DNA of 64,000 nucleotides from Porphyromonas gulae DSM 15663 (GCF_000378065.1 NZ_KB899155.1:1-64000); one strand, 5' to 3'; shown: positions 43,801 to 56,860, counted from the first letter of the stretch. Notes: generated by a model from the sequence alone, not told the origin. A program made the numbers and translations.

Positions 43801-46800
43801 TAGCGACCTTGATTTTAACTTCGGAGAGCGTTGGATTCCGAGTAGTGTATATGAGAAGTTTGCCTCCGAGTTCTTTGAAACGGACATTCGTATCAGTTAC
43901 CATTCCAACATGGATGAGTACACGATTAGCTGTGATAGGAAGAATGCCAGTATCTGGCACAAGTATGCGGTACAAGGAGAGTTTCGTCGCTATGATGGTT
44001 TACATCTCCTCAAGCATGCCTTACATAATACCATCCCCGACATCAACAAGAACAAGGAGGTGGTAGATAAGACTACGGGTGAAACAAAAACTATCAAAGT
44101 CAGGGATGGTGAGAAGATACAGCAAGCCAATGCCAAAATTGAAGAAATCCGCCAAGGATTTGTCGATTGGCTGGGAAGAAGTCCCGAGAGCTTTAAGGAG
44201 CAACTTGCTGATCGCTACAATGAGCTCTTTAACTGCTTCGTCCGTCCAAATTTTGACGGCTCGCATCAATCTTTCCCTAACCTCGACCTCAAGAGGTTAG
44301 GGATTCCCGGCCTGTATAAGAGCCAAAAAGATGCCGTCTGGATGCTCAAAAACAATGGAGGGGGTATCTGCGACCATGAAGTAGGAGCAGGCAAGACTCT
44401 CATTATGTGTACAGCAGCCTACGAGATGAAGCGATTGGGCTTGGTGAATAAGCCGATGATTATCGGTCTAAAGGCGAATGTCTTTGACATTGCCGATACC
44501 TTTCGCAAAGCTTACCCTAATGCCAAAATCCTCTATCCCGGTAAAGAGGACTTCTCCAAGCAGAACCGTCAACGTATTTTCAACGACATCAAGAACAATG
44601 ATTGGGACTGTATTATCCTTACCCACGAGCAGTTTGGAATGATCCCTCAAGCCCTCGAAATACAGCAGGCTATCTTGCAAAAGGAGATGGACTCGGTGGA
44701 AGAGAACCTCGAGGTGTTGCGCCAACAGGGTAGGGACATCTCTCGGGGTATGCTCAAGGGCTTGGAAAAACGGAAGCAGACCTTAGAGGTTAAGCTCCGA
44801 GATATCCAAGACAGCATAGCCGAACGCAAGGACGATGCCGTAGACTTTAAGATGATGGGCATTGATCACCTCTTTGTGGATGAGTCGCATCGATTTAAGA
44901 ACTTGATGTTCAATACCCGTCATGACCGTGTATCAGGCTTGGGGAACCCCGATGGCTCACAACGGGCCCTCAATATGCTCTTTGCAATTCGTACCATTCA
45001 GGAGCGGTCGGGCAAGGACTTGGGGGCGACTTTCCTCTCCGGCACTACAATCTCCAATAGTTTGACCGAGCTTTATTTGCTCTTCAAATACCTGCGTCCG
45101 CAAGCCCTTGAGAAGCAAGGTATCAACAGCTTTGATGCTTGGGCAGCAGTCTTTGCCAAGAAAAGCACCGACTATGAGTTTTCAGTAACAAATGAAATCA
45201 TTCAGAAGGAACGCTTCCGCACCTTCATTAAGGTACCGGAACTCGCCTCGTTCTATGCGGAGATCTGCGATTTCCGCACTGCCAAGGACATCGGTATCGA
45301 TCGGCCAGAGAAGAATGAAGTCCTACACAACATTCCGCCAACACCTGAGCAGGAGGATTTTATCAAACGACTGATGGAGTTTGCTAAGACCGGTAATGCC
45401 ACTCTTCTTGGTCGTGAACCACTAAGCGAAAAAGAGGAAAAGGCGAAAATGCTTATAGCAACCGACTACGCGAGGAAGATGAGTCTTGACCTACGCATGA
45501 TTGATTCTGCCTACGAAGACCACATCGACAATAAGGCTTCTCACTGCGCCAAAATGCTTAACGACTACTACCAAAAGTATAATGCACAAAAAGGGACGCA
45601 ATTTGTCTTCTCTGACCTCGGGACTTACAAGCCCGGAGAGTGGAATGTCTATTCGGAAATCAAGCGTAAGCTCACTGAAGACTATGGCATACCCTCATCA
45701 GAGATCCGTTTCATTCAAGAATGCAAAAATGAGAAGGCTAAAAAAGCAGTAATCGAGGGTATGAATAAGGGAAGTATACGCATCCTGTTCGGGTCCACCG
45801 AAATGCTTGGAACGGGAGTTAATGCCCAACAGCGAGCGGTAGCGATTCATCATCTCGATACGCCTTGGCGTCCTTCAGACCTTGAGCAGCGCAATGGACG
45901 AGCCATCCGTAAAGGGAACCTTGTGGCCAAAGAGTTTGCCGACAATAAGGTTGATGTCATTATCTATGCCGTTGAGCGTTCATTAGATAGCTATAAGTTC
46001 AATCTCCTGCACAACAAGCAGCTCTTCATCAATCAGCTCAAGACAAATACGCTCGGCTCTCGTACGATTGACGAGGGTTCTATGGACGAGGATAGCGGTA
46101 TGAACTTCTCGGAATATGTGGCCGTACTCTCGGGTAATACAGACCTTTTGGAGAAAGCCAAGCTTGATAAGAAGATAACAGCTCTTGAGTCAGAGCGTAA
46201 GTCCTTTCTCAAAGAGCGTGATGCCGCGAGTGGTAAATTGGCAGAGATACAGCACTCTATCGAGTACCATACGGGAAGAGTGCAGGAAGCCAAAGCAGAC
46301 CTATCAACCTTTGAGAGCCGAGTAGAGCGAGATGCTGAGAGCAATCCCATCAATAAGCTTATTCTGAAAGGCGTAGACGAGGGTGCAGACATCAAGGTGA
46401 TGGCAGCACGCCTTCAGGAGATTGAGGAGAAAGCCCGCACCAATGGCGAGCATCACAAGATTGGGGAGATTTATGGCTTCTCGATAACGGTCAAGACCGA
46501 AAGCTCCATGAAAGACCTCTTTCAGATGTCGTCCAATCGATTTTTTGTCAAAGGGCAGGAAGGTATCTATTACACCTATAACAATGGTAAGCTCGCCAGT
46601 GATCCTAAACTTGCCTGTGCTAACTTTGTCAATGCCCTCGAACGTATCCCTAAGGTCATTGAGACACATGAGAAGGAACTTGCCAAGGCGACGGCAGATA
46701 TTGGGGTGTACACGACAATTGCCAATGGATCGTGGAAGAAGGAGAACGAACTGCGTTTGCTCAAAGGACAAGCTGCCGAACTCGACCGAAAAATTGCCTT

Positions 46801-47038
46801 AGAGCTTGCTCCGCCTGAGCCTGAGAAGGAAGAAATCAAAGATGGAGAGAAGAAGAGGCAAGGACAAGGAGGAGTACAAAACACGACCTCTCAAGAGGCA
46901 ACGCAAGAGTCTACTCACACTTTGCCCCAATACATGACAACGCCGCAGTCCTCTATGCACGCTCCTAAGAAGAGCGAGCCAGAAAACCCGGGCATCATGA
47001 GTCGTGTGGTAATCTCTAAGCCCAAGTGGAAAATATAA
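40850..47038 (+). CDS. Giant DNA methylase / SNF2-like helicase polyvalent protein
   Basis: A 2062-residue protein typical of Bacteroidota conjugative elements. Residues about 110-300 form an N6-adenine methylase (SAM motif DPSAGMGAF from D131; catalytic NIPFGDF from N199, the NPPF variant). A long variable, partly disordered region (about 530-750) follows. The superfamily 2 helicase begins about 1160, with Walker A VGAGKT (1178-1183), DESH (1344-1347) and motif [13 protein letters not shown] near 1680. A coiled coil occupies about 1760-1900. It probably protects or processes incoming element DNA in the recipient; I infer this from family context. Confidence 0.88.
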   Translation: MAYNKKVVLEANTEAIRVVLRLEKERREATEAEKTILRGYQGFGGLKCVLNRCDQAEDIRHWSGSEQNLFVPTQQLKQLIYREAIDAHTAKRYWDSIKASVLTSFYTDTHIVSAIADSIATTGVTIKRCLDPSAGMGAFAETFAKQVSLVDTMEKDLLTARISQALHPYGEGNIFVQNQPFEAIGEVEDKDKYDLVTSNIPFGDFMVYDRSYTKGKDVLKSESTRAIHNYFFVKGLDTLKEGGLLAFITSQGVLDAPRNEPIRRYLMQNSRLISAIRLPSGMFSENAGTEVGSDLIVLQKQSGKDIGEGMEQAFISTFPIPKGDGFSIAFNHSSLFEGEWQEVMKHTIATSRTMGTDPYGKPTWVYEFDGGIEEMAQSLRFQLSEDIRTRFDRKLYETGIAMTEEERQAEAEKKLRQLGVTAGLSESKEEKGKGAEEDDKINDAYTLLPKSIEKQLPKLYSTEGELIGDKVAYARYFFPMGAYTAYLLEYDPKERIGFGAVTMGYEWELGIMSLDEMAEVNIHGLGIERDLYFKPQKLHEIAELEDLVRGRYTKEATPAMENVSEEIGEETEVGKTEVQNTEEKQTPTAGLTSQEEPAPEGVPTLTLHHQYQKEVPEIRTDVEPPREMNGQTVYFDDDHHPIMENPDWSETFLFAPEEYTLWTQEVALFNEGIKEPISASKQKSNTTSTTKTAHSTTQRRHRANKKKEATSGYERSLFDYTNENEAYPVQSAIETKKIFDASPRPFLSTPDSHLRDGSIVLQNGQVGFISDLKKHPTFNPMDLPYAQLSKLKAYIEIRESYHRLYDYEAINHSEETEERSKLNRLYDSYVARWGHFNQKSNTDIIKMDATGVEMLFLERSENGQFVKADIFDHPTGFSTSELTIAADPLEALSASLNKYGTVELDYMSSLLPEMEESDILSALEGRIYFNPEIDGYEVADKFVSGNVIEKADRLASWLLDHPDHEEGKQSLAALMAARPTPIPFSDLDFNFGERWIPSSVYEKFASEFFETDIRISYHSNMDEYTISCDRKNASIWHKYAVQGEFRRYDGLHLLKHALHNTIPDINKNKEVVDKTTGETKTIKVRDGEKIQQANAKIEEIRQGFVDWLGRSPESFKEQLADRYNELFNCFVRPNFDGSHQSFPNLDLKRLGIPGLYKSQKDAVWMLKNNGGGICDHEVGAGKTLIMCTAAYEMKRLGLVNKPMIIGLKANVFDIADTFRKAYPNAKILYPGKEDFSKQNRQRIFNDIKNNDWDCIILTHEQFGMIPQALEIQQAILQKEMDSVEENLEVLRQQGRDISRGMLKGLEKRKQTLEVKLRDIQDSIAERKDDAVDFKMMGIDHLFVDESHRFKNLMFNTRHDRVSGLGNPDGSQRALNMLFAIRTIQERSGKDLGATFLSGTTISNSLTELYLLFKYLRPQALEKQGINSFDAWAAVFAKKSTDYEFSVTNEIIQKERFRTFIKVPELASFYAEICDFRTAKDIGIDRPEKNEVLHNIPPTPEQEDFIKRLMEFAKTGNATLLGREPLSEKEEKAKMLIATDYARKMSLDLRMIDSAYEDHIDNKASHCAKMLNDYYQKYNAQKGTQFVFSDLGTYKPGEWNVYSEIKRKLTEDYGIPSSEIRFIQECKNEKAKKAVIEGMNKGSIRILFGSTEMLGTGVNAQQRAVAIHHLDTPWRPSDLEQRNGRAIRKGNLVAKEFADNKVDVIIYAVERSLDSYKFNLLHNKQLFINQLKTNTLGSRTIDEGSMDEDSGMNFSEYVAVLSGNTDLLEKAKLDKKITALESERKSFLKERDAASGKLAEIQHSIEYHTGRVQEAKADLSTFESRVERDAESNPINKLILKGVDEGADIKVMAARLQEIEEKARTNGEHHKIGEIYGFSITVKTESSMKDLFQMSSNRFFVKGQEGIYYTYNNGKLASDPKLACANFVNALERIPKVIETHEKELAKATADIGVYTTIANGSWKKENELRLLKGQAAELDRKIALELAPPEPEKEEIKDGEKKRQGQGGVQNTTSQEATQESTHTLPQYMTTPQSSMHAPKKSEPENPGIMSRVVISKPKWKI

Positions 47039-47060
47039 AAATAAATTGTGCCAAGATTCA

Positions 47061-47852
47061 TTATAACAAATCAACTAGTTTCTCTTTTACCAATGTCCAA
47101 GCCTCCTGCGGAGAGTAATTTATCCCTGGACGAATAATAGCTCTCATATCTGAGAGGAACTCCTCGTCCTGCATCTTATCTTCCATATTCGCTAAGAACT
47201 GTTTTTTAGAAGGGACTTTGTCTACGACAAACTCCATATACTTTTGGTAACAAGCCAATACTTGTTCTAAATCAACATTTCCTTGCTTGAGAGACCAATA
47301 CAAATCAAAGAGATCTCGACCTTTGCGACGTTGATACAATGCACGCAACTTTGTTCCTAATAACTCTTCTAATTTGTATGTATTGATGGTGGTCTCTCCT
47401 GAAAACCATGAATTCTCAACACGAAAAGGGAAGTCTTGTAGTCCCAGAACACTGAAGTGCTCTCGTGTATTGATTTCTATTTTAAGTCTGAGATTGACAA
47501 TAGGAGGCATCTCTGATTCAAATCGATACAATATCGTGTTGTTATGAATGTGTTGCTTAACGACACGTTTTGTCCCTAAGAATGCTAACCGCTTACGGAT
47601 TTCCATAAGGATTGGCTTTATGGGCTCTGATGAGATTTGAACTAAATCAATGTCCTCAGAGTATCTCACTTGGGGAGCAATAAATAGCTTATGCAAGGCT
47701 GTTCCTCCTCGGAAAGCCAAAGCATTGCGCAACAGCTCAGATTGAAACATCTCAACTAAAGCTCGACTAATTACCAAATCCTGCTCTACCTGGGCATCAT
47801 TTGTCCACGGAGCTATATGTCGCCACTCTATAATATATCTTTGAGGAATCAT
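47061..47852 (-). CDS. AbiEii-type toxin, nucleotidyltransferase
   Basis: A 263-residue protein of the AbiEii/AbiGii family. The nucleotidyltransferase signature is clear: LAFRGGTALHKLF followed by RYSEDIDLVQIS, giving the GG..T/L and DxD-like metal-binding residues. AbiE systems are type IV toxin-antitoxin pairs that arrest growth and can abort phage infection; some related toxins add nucleotides to tRNA. Its start overlaps the antitoxin gene's stop by four bases, the normal coupled arrangement. Confidence 0.88.
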   Translation of the reverse strand: MIPQRYIIEWRHIAPWTNDAQVEQDLVISRALVEMFQSELLRNALAFRGGTALHKLFIAPQVRYSEDIDLVQISSEPIKPILMEIRKRLAFLGTKRVVKQHIHNNTILYRFESEMPPIVNLRLKIEINTREHFSVLGLQDFPFRVENSWFSGETTINTYKLEELLGTKLRALYQRRKGRDLFDLYWSLKQGNVDLEQVLACYQKYMEFVVDKVPSKKQFLANMEDKMQDEEFLSDMRAIIRPGINYSPQEAWTLVKEKLVDLL

Positions 47853-48622
47853 AGGATATCCGTTGTTATTGTCTCATTCATTATAACCTTCCACTTTTCG
47901 TCAGCTGTACCAACTCTTGGTTTAGACAGAGAAAAAGGCACCTTATGTAGGATTTCAGATTTTAGAGAAGATTCTATTATTGTTGAATCTACACCAATGA
48001 AGTCCAAGATGTACCCTACTCTTTGTCGTATCGCAACAGGGTAGAAACGAACTAGTGATCTCATTTTAGACTTTTGTATAATATCAGTCAGTTCTTGAAT
48101 AACCTCAATACTTCTCCCTAAACCGATTTTCTTTTGAGATATAACCAAATCGAAGATTGTTGCTTCTGGTGTGGAAACTTGGATATATCCCGTTCTTGTT
48201 TTTAATGACATAACAGACTCACTTTCCCAATGTTGGGATAAAGTAAAATCTATCAAATGCTTTCCTGTCTCAATATTCCTAATTTTTGTGCCTGATTGTG
48301 TTACAAAGAAACTCATTGGTTGTTGATGACCGGCACCATGTAAAGCTGCGGCAGATAATAGAGAAACATAGTAGGGAGTATGTAGGTATTTCATTAAGTC
48401 ATCAATGAATAACACCTCTGGTACTCTATTCTGAGTACTAAACTCTGGAGTAACAATTGCATAAAAACCTTGTCTGATAGAATATAGTTTACCCAGCTGA
48501 GTATATCTAGAGATAGTTCTCTTTACTAACTCAGGAGATACTCCACGACTAATTAGTTCCTCGCGAGAGAATGTTAGTCGTCCCTCTGCAAGCACACTTT
48601 CAATAAAAGTTCCGTAAACCAT
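47849..48622 (-). CDS. AbiEi-type antitoxin / autoregulator
   Basis: A 257-residue protein with an N-terminal winged helix-turn-helix (about 10-60: RLTFSREELISRGVSPELVKRTISRYTQLGKLYSIRQGFYAI) and a C-terminal AbiEi domain (TPEATIFDLVISQKKIG, SLVRFYPVAIRQRVGYILDFIG). Known AbiEi proteins counter the toxin indirectly and repress their own promoter by binding inverted repeats; a long palindrome lies 25 bases upstream of this start. The pair is probably a stabilising or anti-phage module of the element. Confidence 0.85.
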   Translation of the reverse strand: MVYGTFIESVLAEGRLTFSREELISRGVSPELVKRTISRYTQLGKLYSIRQGFYAIVTPEFSTQNRVPEVLFIDDLMKYLHTPYYVSLLSAAALHGAGHQQPMSFFVTQSGTKIRNIETGKHLIDFTLSQHWESESVMSLKTRTGYIQVSTPEATIFDLVISQKKIGLGRSIEVIQELTDIIQKSKMRSLVRFYPVAIRQRVGYILDFIGVDSTIIESSLKSEILHKVPFSLSKPRVGTADEKWKVIMNETITTDIL

Positions 48623-48646
48623 CTTCAGGCAATCTACCTATTGTTC

Positions 48647-48689
48647 AAATTTGCAAACAGGGACACTTTTCGTCCCCATTTGCAAATTT
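48647..48689 (-). promoter_or_regulatory. Palindromic operator/promoter of the AbiE operon
   Basis: AAATTTGCAAA (48647-48657) is mirrored exactly by TTTGCAAATTT (48679-48689), with a second inner pair GGGAC (48660-48664) / GTCCC (48672-48676). The 43-base palindrome ends 25 bases before the abiEi start. AbiEi proteins characterised elsewhere bind such repeats to autoregulate. Read on the minus strand, TTTG and a TGTTTG word 21-23 bases apart partly resemble the Bacteroidota promoter, so repressor and polymerase sites may overlap. Confidence 0.65.
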
Positions 48690-48741
48690 AGACAATTAAG
48701 TTCGAGCATGCAAACTTCTGATATTCTATTTGTTGCAACAT

Positions 48742-49053
48742 CTACTCCAATATTCTATCGTTTTCTAGCATCTCATCAATCTCATTTCGCTTAAAGAGTA
48801 ATCGTCCATTAGCCTTAAGATAGGGTATTTTACCGGACCAAACCCAGTTGTAGACAGTCTTCTGTTCCACTTTAAGAAGTTTAGATACATCGATAATGTC
48901 AAGATACTCGGGCTTTAAGGGAGGGTGAATCTTTGTGTCGATCCTTTGCTCTTGTAGAACGAGCAGATGGTCGACTTTTTCTTCCAGAGATAAAATACGT
49001 TCAAACAGGCGTTTTTGCCAGAGTTCTTCGGTTTGATTCTCTAAATTCGACAT
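48742..49053 (-). CDS. Excisionase-like helix-turn-helix protein
   Basis: A 103-residue protein: an N-terminal coiled-coil-prone helix (about 1-35), then a MerR/excisionase-type helix-turn-helix, [46 protein letters not shown]. This domain (HTH_17) is common in Xis-like proteins of Bacteroidota elements. Its start overlaps the primase gene's end by 13 bases. Location near the right attachment site and the double cluster of arm sites supports a role in excision or in control of the replication genes. Confidence 0.8.
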   Translation of the reverse strand: MSNLENQTEELWQKRLFERILSLEEKVDHLLVLQEQRIDTKIHPPLKPEYLDIIDVSKLLKVEQKTVYNWVWSGKIPYLKANGRLLFKRNEIDEMLENDRILE

Positions 49054-51092
49054 AACTCTCCTCTTTGATAATACCCACTTGTATCCTGAGTCAGAATTTC
49101 CTGCTCCCTCATATAAGCAATATACTTCTTGGCAGTACGTTCCTTGATTTCCATCTCTCGCATCAGCACCTCACAGAGTTCTTGATATGAAAGTCTGTGG
49201 CTATGCTTAAACGCTTCTCGCACAACAGCAATAAGTTCATCTGTCTTACGCTTCTCCTTCTCCTCCTTTGATTTCTCCCCTCGATAAACGTGCATATCTA
49301 AATCCTTGTCCCAGCCAAAAAGTATCATCGGCACATCCAAAGGACTGCCATCTCTTACTTTCAGAGCCTTTACCACTGAATATTCGGGGTTATCATCTTT
49401 CTCAATAGATAAAATGCCAGCTGCCTTACGTTGTAATTCTGAGCCGATATGACCGCGGAGTTTGATACCATTGGGAACGAAGTGAAGCACACAAATAATG
49501 CAAGTATTATAAACCCCGGCTAAACGATAGAGGTCATCTACTATGGCAATACTCTCACTTTCGTCATTGGCCGAGCGTATGAGATCTGCAATACCATCAA
49601 TTACAACCAGATGAATACCTCCATGTTTGTGGTGAAACAAATCCATACTCTCGCGAATCAGTTTGAGACGATCTTTTCGAGAGAAGGAGGCAAGGTATAA
49701 CGAGTGATAAAATTCAGGTACAGTTGATAAAGAAGCCCTTCGTAAGGTCTTGCCTAAATTCTTATACAGCTGAGCTTCCGATTGTTCTGTGTCGTAATGC
49801 AATACAGCCAAGCCTTTGGGGTTAGCTGTAATCTCCAAGCCCAAGGTTTGTTCGGGATTCAAACGCTCTATGCCAAGGGCTCCGGAAAGAATAGCCGAGA
49901 TATAATTGCTTTTCCCTGTGCCCTCACCTCCCGTAATACAGAGAAGATTATCTTGTGTTCCAAGGGGGACACCTTTTACAGACACTATGGCTTTGGAAGC
50001 ATCCGGCGGGTTGTCATAATCTATCTCACAAGAACGTAGCATCATCATTGTTTGTGTATATATTTCCGATAGCCTATGAGTTATCAGGGCTCTAAGCTCT
50101 GCCTCGGTTTTACCCGAAGCGAAAAAGTCTGATATATCTTTCTCATTTTTGCCTCCTGCCAAGGGTAGAGTCAAGCTCAACACGTTGCGATGGGAGAGTA
50201 TTTCTGCCTGGCGTTCGGCTTCTCTTTGTCCTGTTTCATCCGTGTCATAAAGGAGGATAATGTGTCGAAATCTGAGTTGTAAACTTTCGATAGTGGGCTC
50301 AGGAATAAGAGCCGTTTCACTGTTAAAGCAAATAGCATGAAAATGATGAGCAGCGAGTGTGAGTACATCTTTTTCTCCTCCCGTAATGAAGAGTATATCT
50401 CCCTTACTGGGGAGCTGCTCAAAACCAAAGATATAATCCTCTGTTTTCTCTCCTCCATAAAGAAAGCGTACTTTACTCTTGGGGCGATAGAGTTTTACAA
50501 AATCTCCCAATATATAGGCAAACATCGGCTCCTCCAGAGAGGATTGTAGGAAGTAGGGCTTCCCTTGAGATGAAATGGACTCATAACGAGCCAAGGAGCG
50601 AACATGGAAGCGTTCAAGGGTCTTATTGTTGATGCCATAACGCATCCAGAATTTTAGTTCTTCATTTGTAAAAGCTTGTTCGTATAACTTGAATCGCTTG
50701 AGGTGCTCTGTGCTTGTTATAGGTCGCTTAGGCTTGATAACAGGGGGAGAGGGACGTGGCAAATATCTCTTCCTTTCACTACTTTCATCTGAGATATTCA
50801 AATGTAGATCTTCAATAATACACTCCAAGACCTTACGAAAATCTGTTTTCACATCTAATCCCAAAATAGTAGCAGCAAACCAAAAACAGTCTCCCGAATA
50901 CATATCATTACCAAAGTCTTTCATTCGGTAACACTGCGTTTTAGCATCCAAATAGATGTTGCAGGAGGCATGCCTATCGTCGTACAAAGGGTTTCTAAAG
51001 TTACGTTTGGGCACGAAATCAATCGGCATATAAAAGCAGAATACTTCTAAACCCCGATTGGTGCGAGCTAAGATTTCTTCTTTCAGATTCAT
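49041..51092 (-). CDS. Primase-helicase-like replication protein (Toprim + RepA-type ATPase)
   Basis: The 683-residue protein combines a primase-like N-terminal part ([42 protein letters not shown]), a Toprim domain ([25 protein letters not shown], then [16 protein letters not shown]) around residues 230-300, and an AAA/RepA-like ATPase ([17 protein letters not shown], about 383-398; [21 protein letters not shown]). The C-terminus has a winged-helix look. It may replicate the excised circle, as mobile elements of this class are now thought to do. No separate origin was identified. Confidence 0.8.
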   Translation of the reverse strand: MNLKEEILARTNRGLEVFCFYMPIDFVPKRNFRNPLYDDRHASCNIYLDAKTQCYRMKDFGNDMYSGDCFWFAATILGLDVKTDFRKVLECIIEDLHLNISDESSERKRYLPRPSPPVIKPKRPITSTEHLKRFKLYEQAFTNEELKFWMRYGINNKTLERFHVRSLARYESISSQGKPYFLQSSLEEPMFAYILGDFVKLYRPKSKVRFLYGGEKTEDYIFGFEQLPSKGDILFITGGEKDVLTLAAHHFHAICFNSETALIPEPTIESLQLRFRHIILLYDTDETGQREAERQAEILSHRNVLSLTLPLAGGKNEKDISDFFASGKTEAELRALITHRLSEIYTQTMMMLRSCEIDYDNPPDASKAIVSVKGVPLGTQDNLLCITGGEGTGKSNYISAILSGALGIERLNPEQTLGLEITANPKGLAVLHYDTEQSEAQLYKNLGKTLRRASLSTVPEFYHSLYLASFSRKDRLKLIRESMDLFHHKHGGIHLVVIDGIADLIRSANDESESIAIVDDLYRLAGVYNTCIICVLHFVPNGIKLRGHIGSELQRKAAGILSIEKDDNPEYSVVKALKVRDGSPLDVPMILFGWDKDLDMHVYRGEKSKEEKEKRKTDELIAVVREAFKHSHRLSYQELCEVLMREMEIKERTAKKYIAYMREQEILTQDTSGYYQRGELCRI

Positions 51093-51481
51093 AGTTCTTC
51101 AAATATTACCGTATCCTCGCCCATATAGCCTTTAATGATACCATCTTTGTAGGCATTCATTCTCTGCAAAGCTTCTAACCTGCGAAAGCCCTTGAAAGTT
51201 GCTCGTCCCGTCTTGATAGCAAGATATAAGCCCTTGAAAGGATAAACCACATGATTGCTCGACAGGTAGCGATAGGGAATAACTTTAGCTTCTCGCCAAC
51301 GCGCCAATGATGCTTTCGAGATGCCCAAAAGGCGAAGAACATCAGAACTATTCAATTCTATTTTATCCTCCAGTACCGAGTAGTCACGTTTGAGTTCCAG
51401 AATGAAGCCTGTCACCTGTCTGATGTCTTCACGAAGAGCTCTGACTTCGTCAAGCAACGATAGAGGATTATTTGTGTCCAT
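51089..51481 (-). CDS. Helix-turn-helix DNA-binding protein
   Basis: A 130-residue protein with an N-terminal helix (coiled coil, about 5-40), an HTH_17-like domain at about 41-70 (LNSSDVLRLLGISKASLARWREAKVIPYRYL) and a C-terminal segment HVVYPFKGLYLAIKTGRATFKGFRRLEAL. It overlaps the primase gene by four bases and the upstream gene by 14, so it is part of one tight minus-strand operon. Likely a regulator or origin-binding protein; similar genes precede RepA-type primases in Bacteroidota elements. Confidence 0.75.
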   Translation of the reverse strand: MDTNNPLSLLDEVRALREDIRQVTGFILELKRDYSVLEDKIELNSSDVLRLLGISKASLARWREAKVIPYRYLSSNHVVYPFKGLYLAIKTGRATFKGFRRLEALQRMNAYKDGIIKGYMGEDTVIFEEL

Positions 51482-51944
51482 AATTCTTCAAAAGTTTCTG
51501 TACAACTTCGAACAATGATGCGAATAGTTGCTTCATGCTCTCATCATCTCCTTGCTCTTTCATTTGATGCACAAAGTGCTCAATGTGGAAAAGTATAACT
51601 TCTGTGTCTATTTGGAATAGCTTGCGTACAATCTCCATGAGGTCTCTTTGTTCGATAGTAGAGAACCATTGATGTTTCTGAGGAGTCGTAATAGATTCCA
51701 CAAAGCCTGAAGGGAGATGAAGTAAAACAACCTCCTTGTCAAATGCCTTTGCACACTTTAGATAGGTGCGAAGATTGAGATTGCTCTCTAACTTACAAGC
51801 TTTAATAAAATTGGAGTATTCCATGTTTGCATTCATTGCAACTCTCTTGAGATTGGAAGAAGCTCGAAGTCTCATTTCTAAAGTTGGACAGACAATAAAC
51901 AGGCATCCTTGTTCTTCCATTTTGGGGCATTTCTTTTTGGGCAT
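51468..51944 (-). CDS. Hypothetical protein, first gene of the right-end replication operon
   Basis: A 158-residue helical protein. MEEQGCLFIVCPTLEMRLRASSNLKRVAMNANMEYSNFIKA suggests an N-terminal helix-turn-helix-like region; EVVLLHLPSG and LFQIDTEVILFHIEHFVHQMKEQ follow. No family is recognised. It begins a run of four overlapping minus-strand genes and is preceded by a small palindromic site, so it may regulate that operon. Confidence 0.65.
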   Translation of the reverse strand: MPKKKCPKMEEQGCLFIVCPTLEMRLRASSNLKRVAMNANMEYSNFIKACKLESNLNLRTYLKCAKAFDKEVVLLHLPSGFVESITTPQKHQWFSTIEQRDLMEIVRKLFQIDTEVILFHIEHFVHQMKEQGDDESMKQLFASLFEVVQKLLKNYGHK

Positions 51945-52011
51945 CGTATAAGTATTTATATTTTTTACTGCAAAGTTCCATAGAGAAAAGCTCAGAAACA
52001 GAATATTATAT

Positions 52012-52037
52012 TACCATTATTTGGTATTATGATACCA
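52012..52037. promoter_or_regulatory. Overlapping palindromes upstream of the right-end operon
   Basis: TACCA (52012-52016) faces TGGTA (52022-52026), and TGGTAT (52022-52027) faces ATACCA (52032-52037). The nested symmetry, about 70 bases upstream of the first gene, fits an operator for a small DNA-binding protein such as one of the HTH proteins nearby. Confidence 0.4.
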
Positions 52038-52074
52038 TTGAGGAGGATTTGCCATGTATAGGTTAATGAAAGTC

Positions 52075-52122
52075 AGTGCACGGTGCAAGTCCCTTTATAT
52101 ATAAGGGCTTGCACCGTGCACT
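52075..52122. repeat. Long near-perfect hairpin near the right end of the element
   Basis: AGTGCACGGTGCAAG (52075-52089) and CTTGCACCGTGCACT (52108-52122) are exact 15-base arms. Inside, after one unpaired T, CCCTT and AAGGG add five pairs around a TATATAT loop. Total length is 48 bases, with no T-run after it. It abuts the 19-base direct repeat shared with the left end. A single-strand-folding structure for transfer or recombination, or a bidirectional transcription stop, are both possible. Confidence 0.7.
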
Positions 52123-52284
52123 GAAAATTGTAGCCAAGAGGCTGATAAAATATTTCCTATCAAATAGTTTGGAAAGTGTTCCTGTTTTGAGTACTTTTGA
52201 ACCAAAGAAATACAAGTGAGTATTTCCAATAGCAGTATCTATGAGTACTCTCTAAATACTCTCTTGTGGCTACAATTTGGCTAC
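52122..52284. repeat. Right-end integrase arm sites
   Basis: TTGTAGCC at 52128-52135 lies in a 19-base exact copy (52122-52140) of 1032-1050. GGCTACAA at 52268-52275 and 52279-52286 lie in a block (52255-52284) matching 986-1015 at 26 of 30 positions. The sites are 65-225 bases inside attR, mirroring their placement inside attL. No gene is supported between 51945 and 52347. Confidence 0.7.
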
Positions 52285-52347
52285 AATAAAAAAGAAAAAA
52301 GGCATAAAAGTCTACGATACAAGGAGTTGTGGGGTATTGTTCGCAAA

Positions 52348-52360
52348 CCTCTCTCTCCGC
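52348..52360 (+). other. attR: right attachment core
   Basis: An exact copy of the 13 bases at the tRNA-Ser 3' end (838-850), in direct orientation. What follows (AAACAAGGG and a terminator) is presumably the original chromosomal sequence downstream of the tRNA. Confidence 0.85.
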
Positions 52361-52366
52361 AAACAA

Positions 52367-52404
52367 GGGTGTAAATCAGCAAGTTATGAGATTTACGCCC
52401 TTTT
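52367..52404 (+). terminator. Probable native tRNA-Ser terminator, displaced by the element
   Basis: GGGTGTAAATC (52367-52377) pairs with GATTTACGCCC (52390-52400) through 11 pairs with one G-T, followed by TTTTC. It begins seven bases after attR, where the terminator of an uninterrupted tRNA-Ser gene would be expected. Confidence 0.75.
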
Positions 52405-52424
52405 CTACACCCAAAAACTTACGA

Positions 52425-52462
52425 GTAAAAAAACTCCACCCAAGACCGCAACTGGGGTGGAG
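52425..52462 (-). terminator. Intrinsic terminator on the minus strand
   Basis: CTCCACCC (52434-52441) and GGGTGGAG (52455-52462) form an 8-bp stem; read on the minus strand it is followed by a run of seven Ts. It would stop transcripts coming from the IS982 stub side before they enter the element. Confidence 0.65.
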
Positions 52463-52518
52463 ATGTTTGTTTAGGGCTAATCAATCTTCCTCAGAACTAA
52501 CAATACAGCCCTATTATA

Positions 52519-52555
52519 TAGTCGTCCCTTAAAAATGTTCTTTAAGGGACGACTA
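52519..52555. repeat. Perfect 15-base inverted repeat at the edge of the IS982 stub
   Basis: TAGTCGTCCCTTAAA (52519-52533) and TTTAAGGGACGACTA (52541-52555) are exact arms around a seven-base loop. The stop codon of the transposase fragment falls inside the right arm. No T-run follows on either strand. It may be a small transposon end, a MITE relic or a structural terminator. Confidence 0.6.
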
Positions 52556-52810
52556 CATATTGAGAAATGCTATCAACTTGAAGCCCACCCTGCTTTGCAG
52601 CTCTACAAAGCGATTATAAGAGAGAAGAAGTGGAAACTCGGATTGACAAGAGTGGGTGGTATGAAGATAAAAAGCTTTCAAATCTCGGTATTTTGACAGA
52701 TGAAACGGGACCAGGACAGTCATGACCTCACTGTCCGACATCTTAAACTTTCTGTTCCTCCGCTTTTTGCTCTTTTTGAGATCCTTTCGGACAAGGGTAA
52801 CGAGTAACAA
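52553..52810 (-). pseudogene. IS982-family transposase, N-terminal fragment
   Basis: The 85-residue frame contains RRNRKFKMSDSEVMTVLVPFHLSKYRDLKAFYL and LLSYNRFVELQ, the N-terminal signature of IS982 transposases, and then stops. The DDE domain (about 200 residues) is absent; the frame ends in the palindrome at 52541-52555. No proper ATG start is visible; the frame is open back to a TAA at 52823-52825, next to a terminator. It is a dead remnant. Confidence 0.7.
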
Positions 52811-52825
52811 AAAAAGATCGCCTTA

Positions 52826-52945
52826 AAAACAAAAACCCGCCCTGCGCAATAAGCACAGGTCGGGATCTCGCAATCTAAAGAATGTCTCCCGACAGCCTTC
52901 GATCTTCTTGTTAACCTTAAAATCTAATACTATTATGAAAAAACC
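52826..52945 (-). ncRNA. Candidate small RNA or leader RNA upstream of the IS982 stub
   Basis: A strong Bacteroidota promoter on the minus strand (52950-52982) is followed after about 100 bases by a strong intrinsic terminator: the minus-strand arms lie at plus positions 52853-52864 and 52836-52847 (12 pairs with one mismatch, five-base loop), then TTTTTGTTTTT. No coding frame of note lies between. The unit has everything needed for an independent transcript of about 120 bases. Ends are estimates; it could also be an attenuated leader of a lost gene. Confidence 0.55.
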
Positions 52946-52949
52946 ACGA

Positions 52950-52982
52950 TGCAAAGATAGAGGTTATTTTCACATTTGCAAA
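52950..52982 (-). promoter_or_regulatory. Bacteroidota consensus promoter for the candidate small RNA
   Basis: On the minus strand, TTTG (plus 52979-52982) and TATCTTTG (plus 52952-52959) are separated by exactly 19 bases, a full match to the Bacteroidota -33 / -7 consensus TTTG-N19-21-TAnnTTTG. Confidence 0.75.
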
Positions 52983-53037
52983 TAATTGTACACCAAAATC
53001 GAATCTTTGGCAGCTAAAACGCACCGAAAGACTACAT

Positions 53038-56827
<3,790 letters not shown>

Positions 56828-56860
56828 TTACAAAGATAGCTTTTTCCCCTTGGAACGAGG

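Larger units (their letters stand above)
838..52360. mobile_element. CTnPg1/CTnDOT-like integrative conjugative element in tRNA-Ser
   Basis: The element is bounded by 13-bp direct repeats of the tRNA 3' end. It carries a tyrosine recombinase next to the tRNA, a full Bacteroidetes tra set, mobABC, topoisomerase III, a methylase-helicase, an excisionase-like HTH gene and a primase module. Length is about 51.5 kb. No tetQ, rteA/rteB/rteC or traP homologue was found, so it is not a plain CTnDOT. Gene content and order resemble the P. gingivalis CTnPg1 family; identity to a named member was not tested. Two AT-rich cargo islands flank mobC. Confidence 0.9.
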
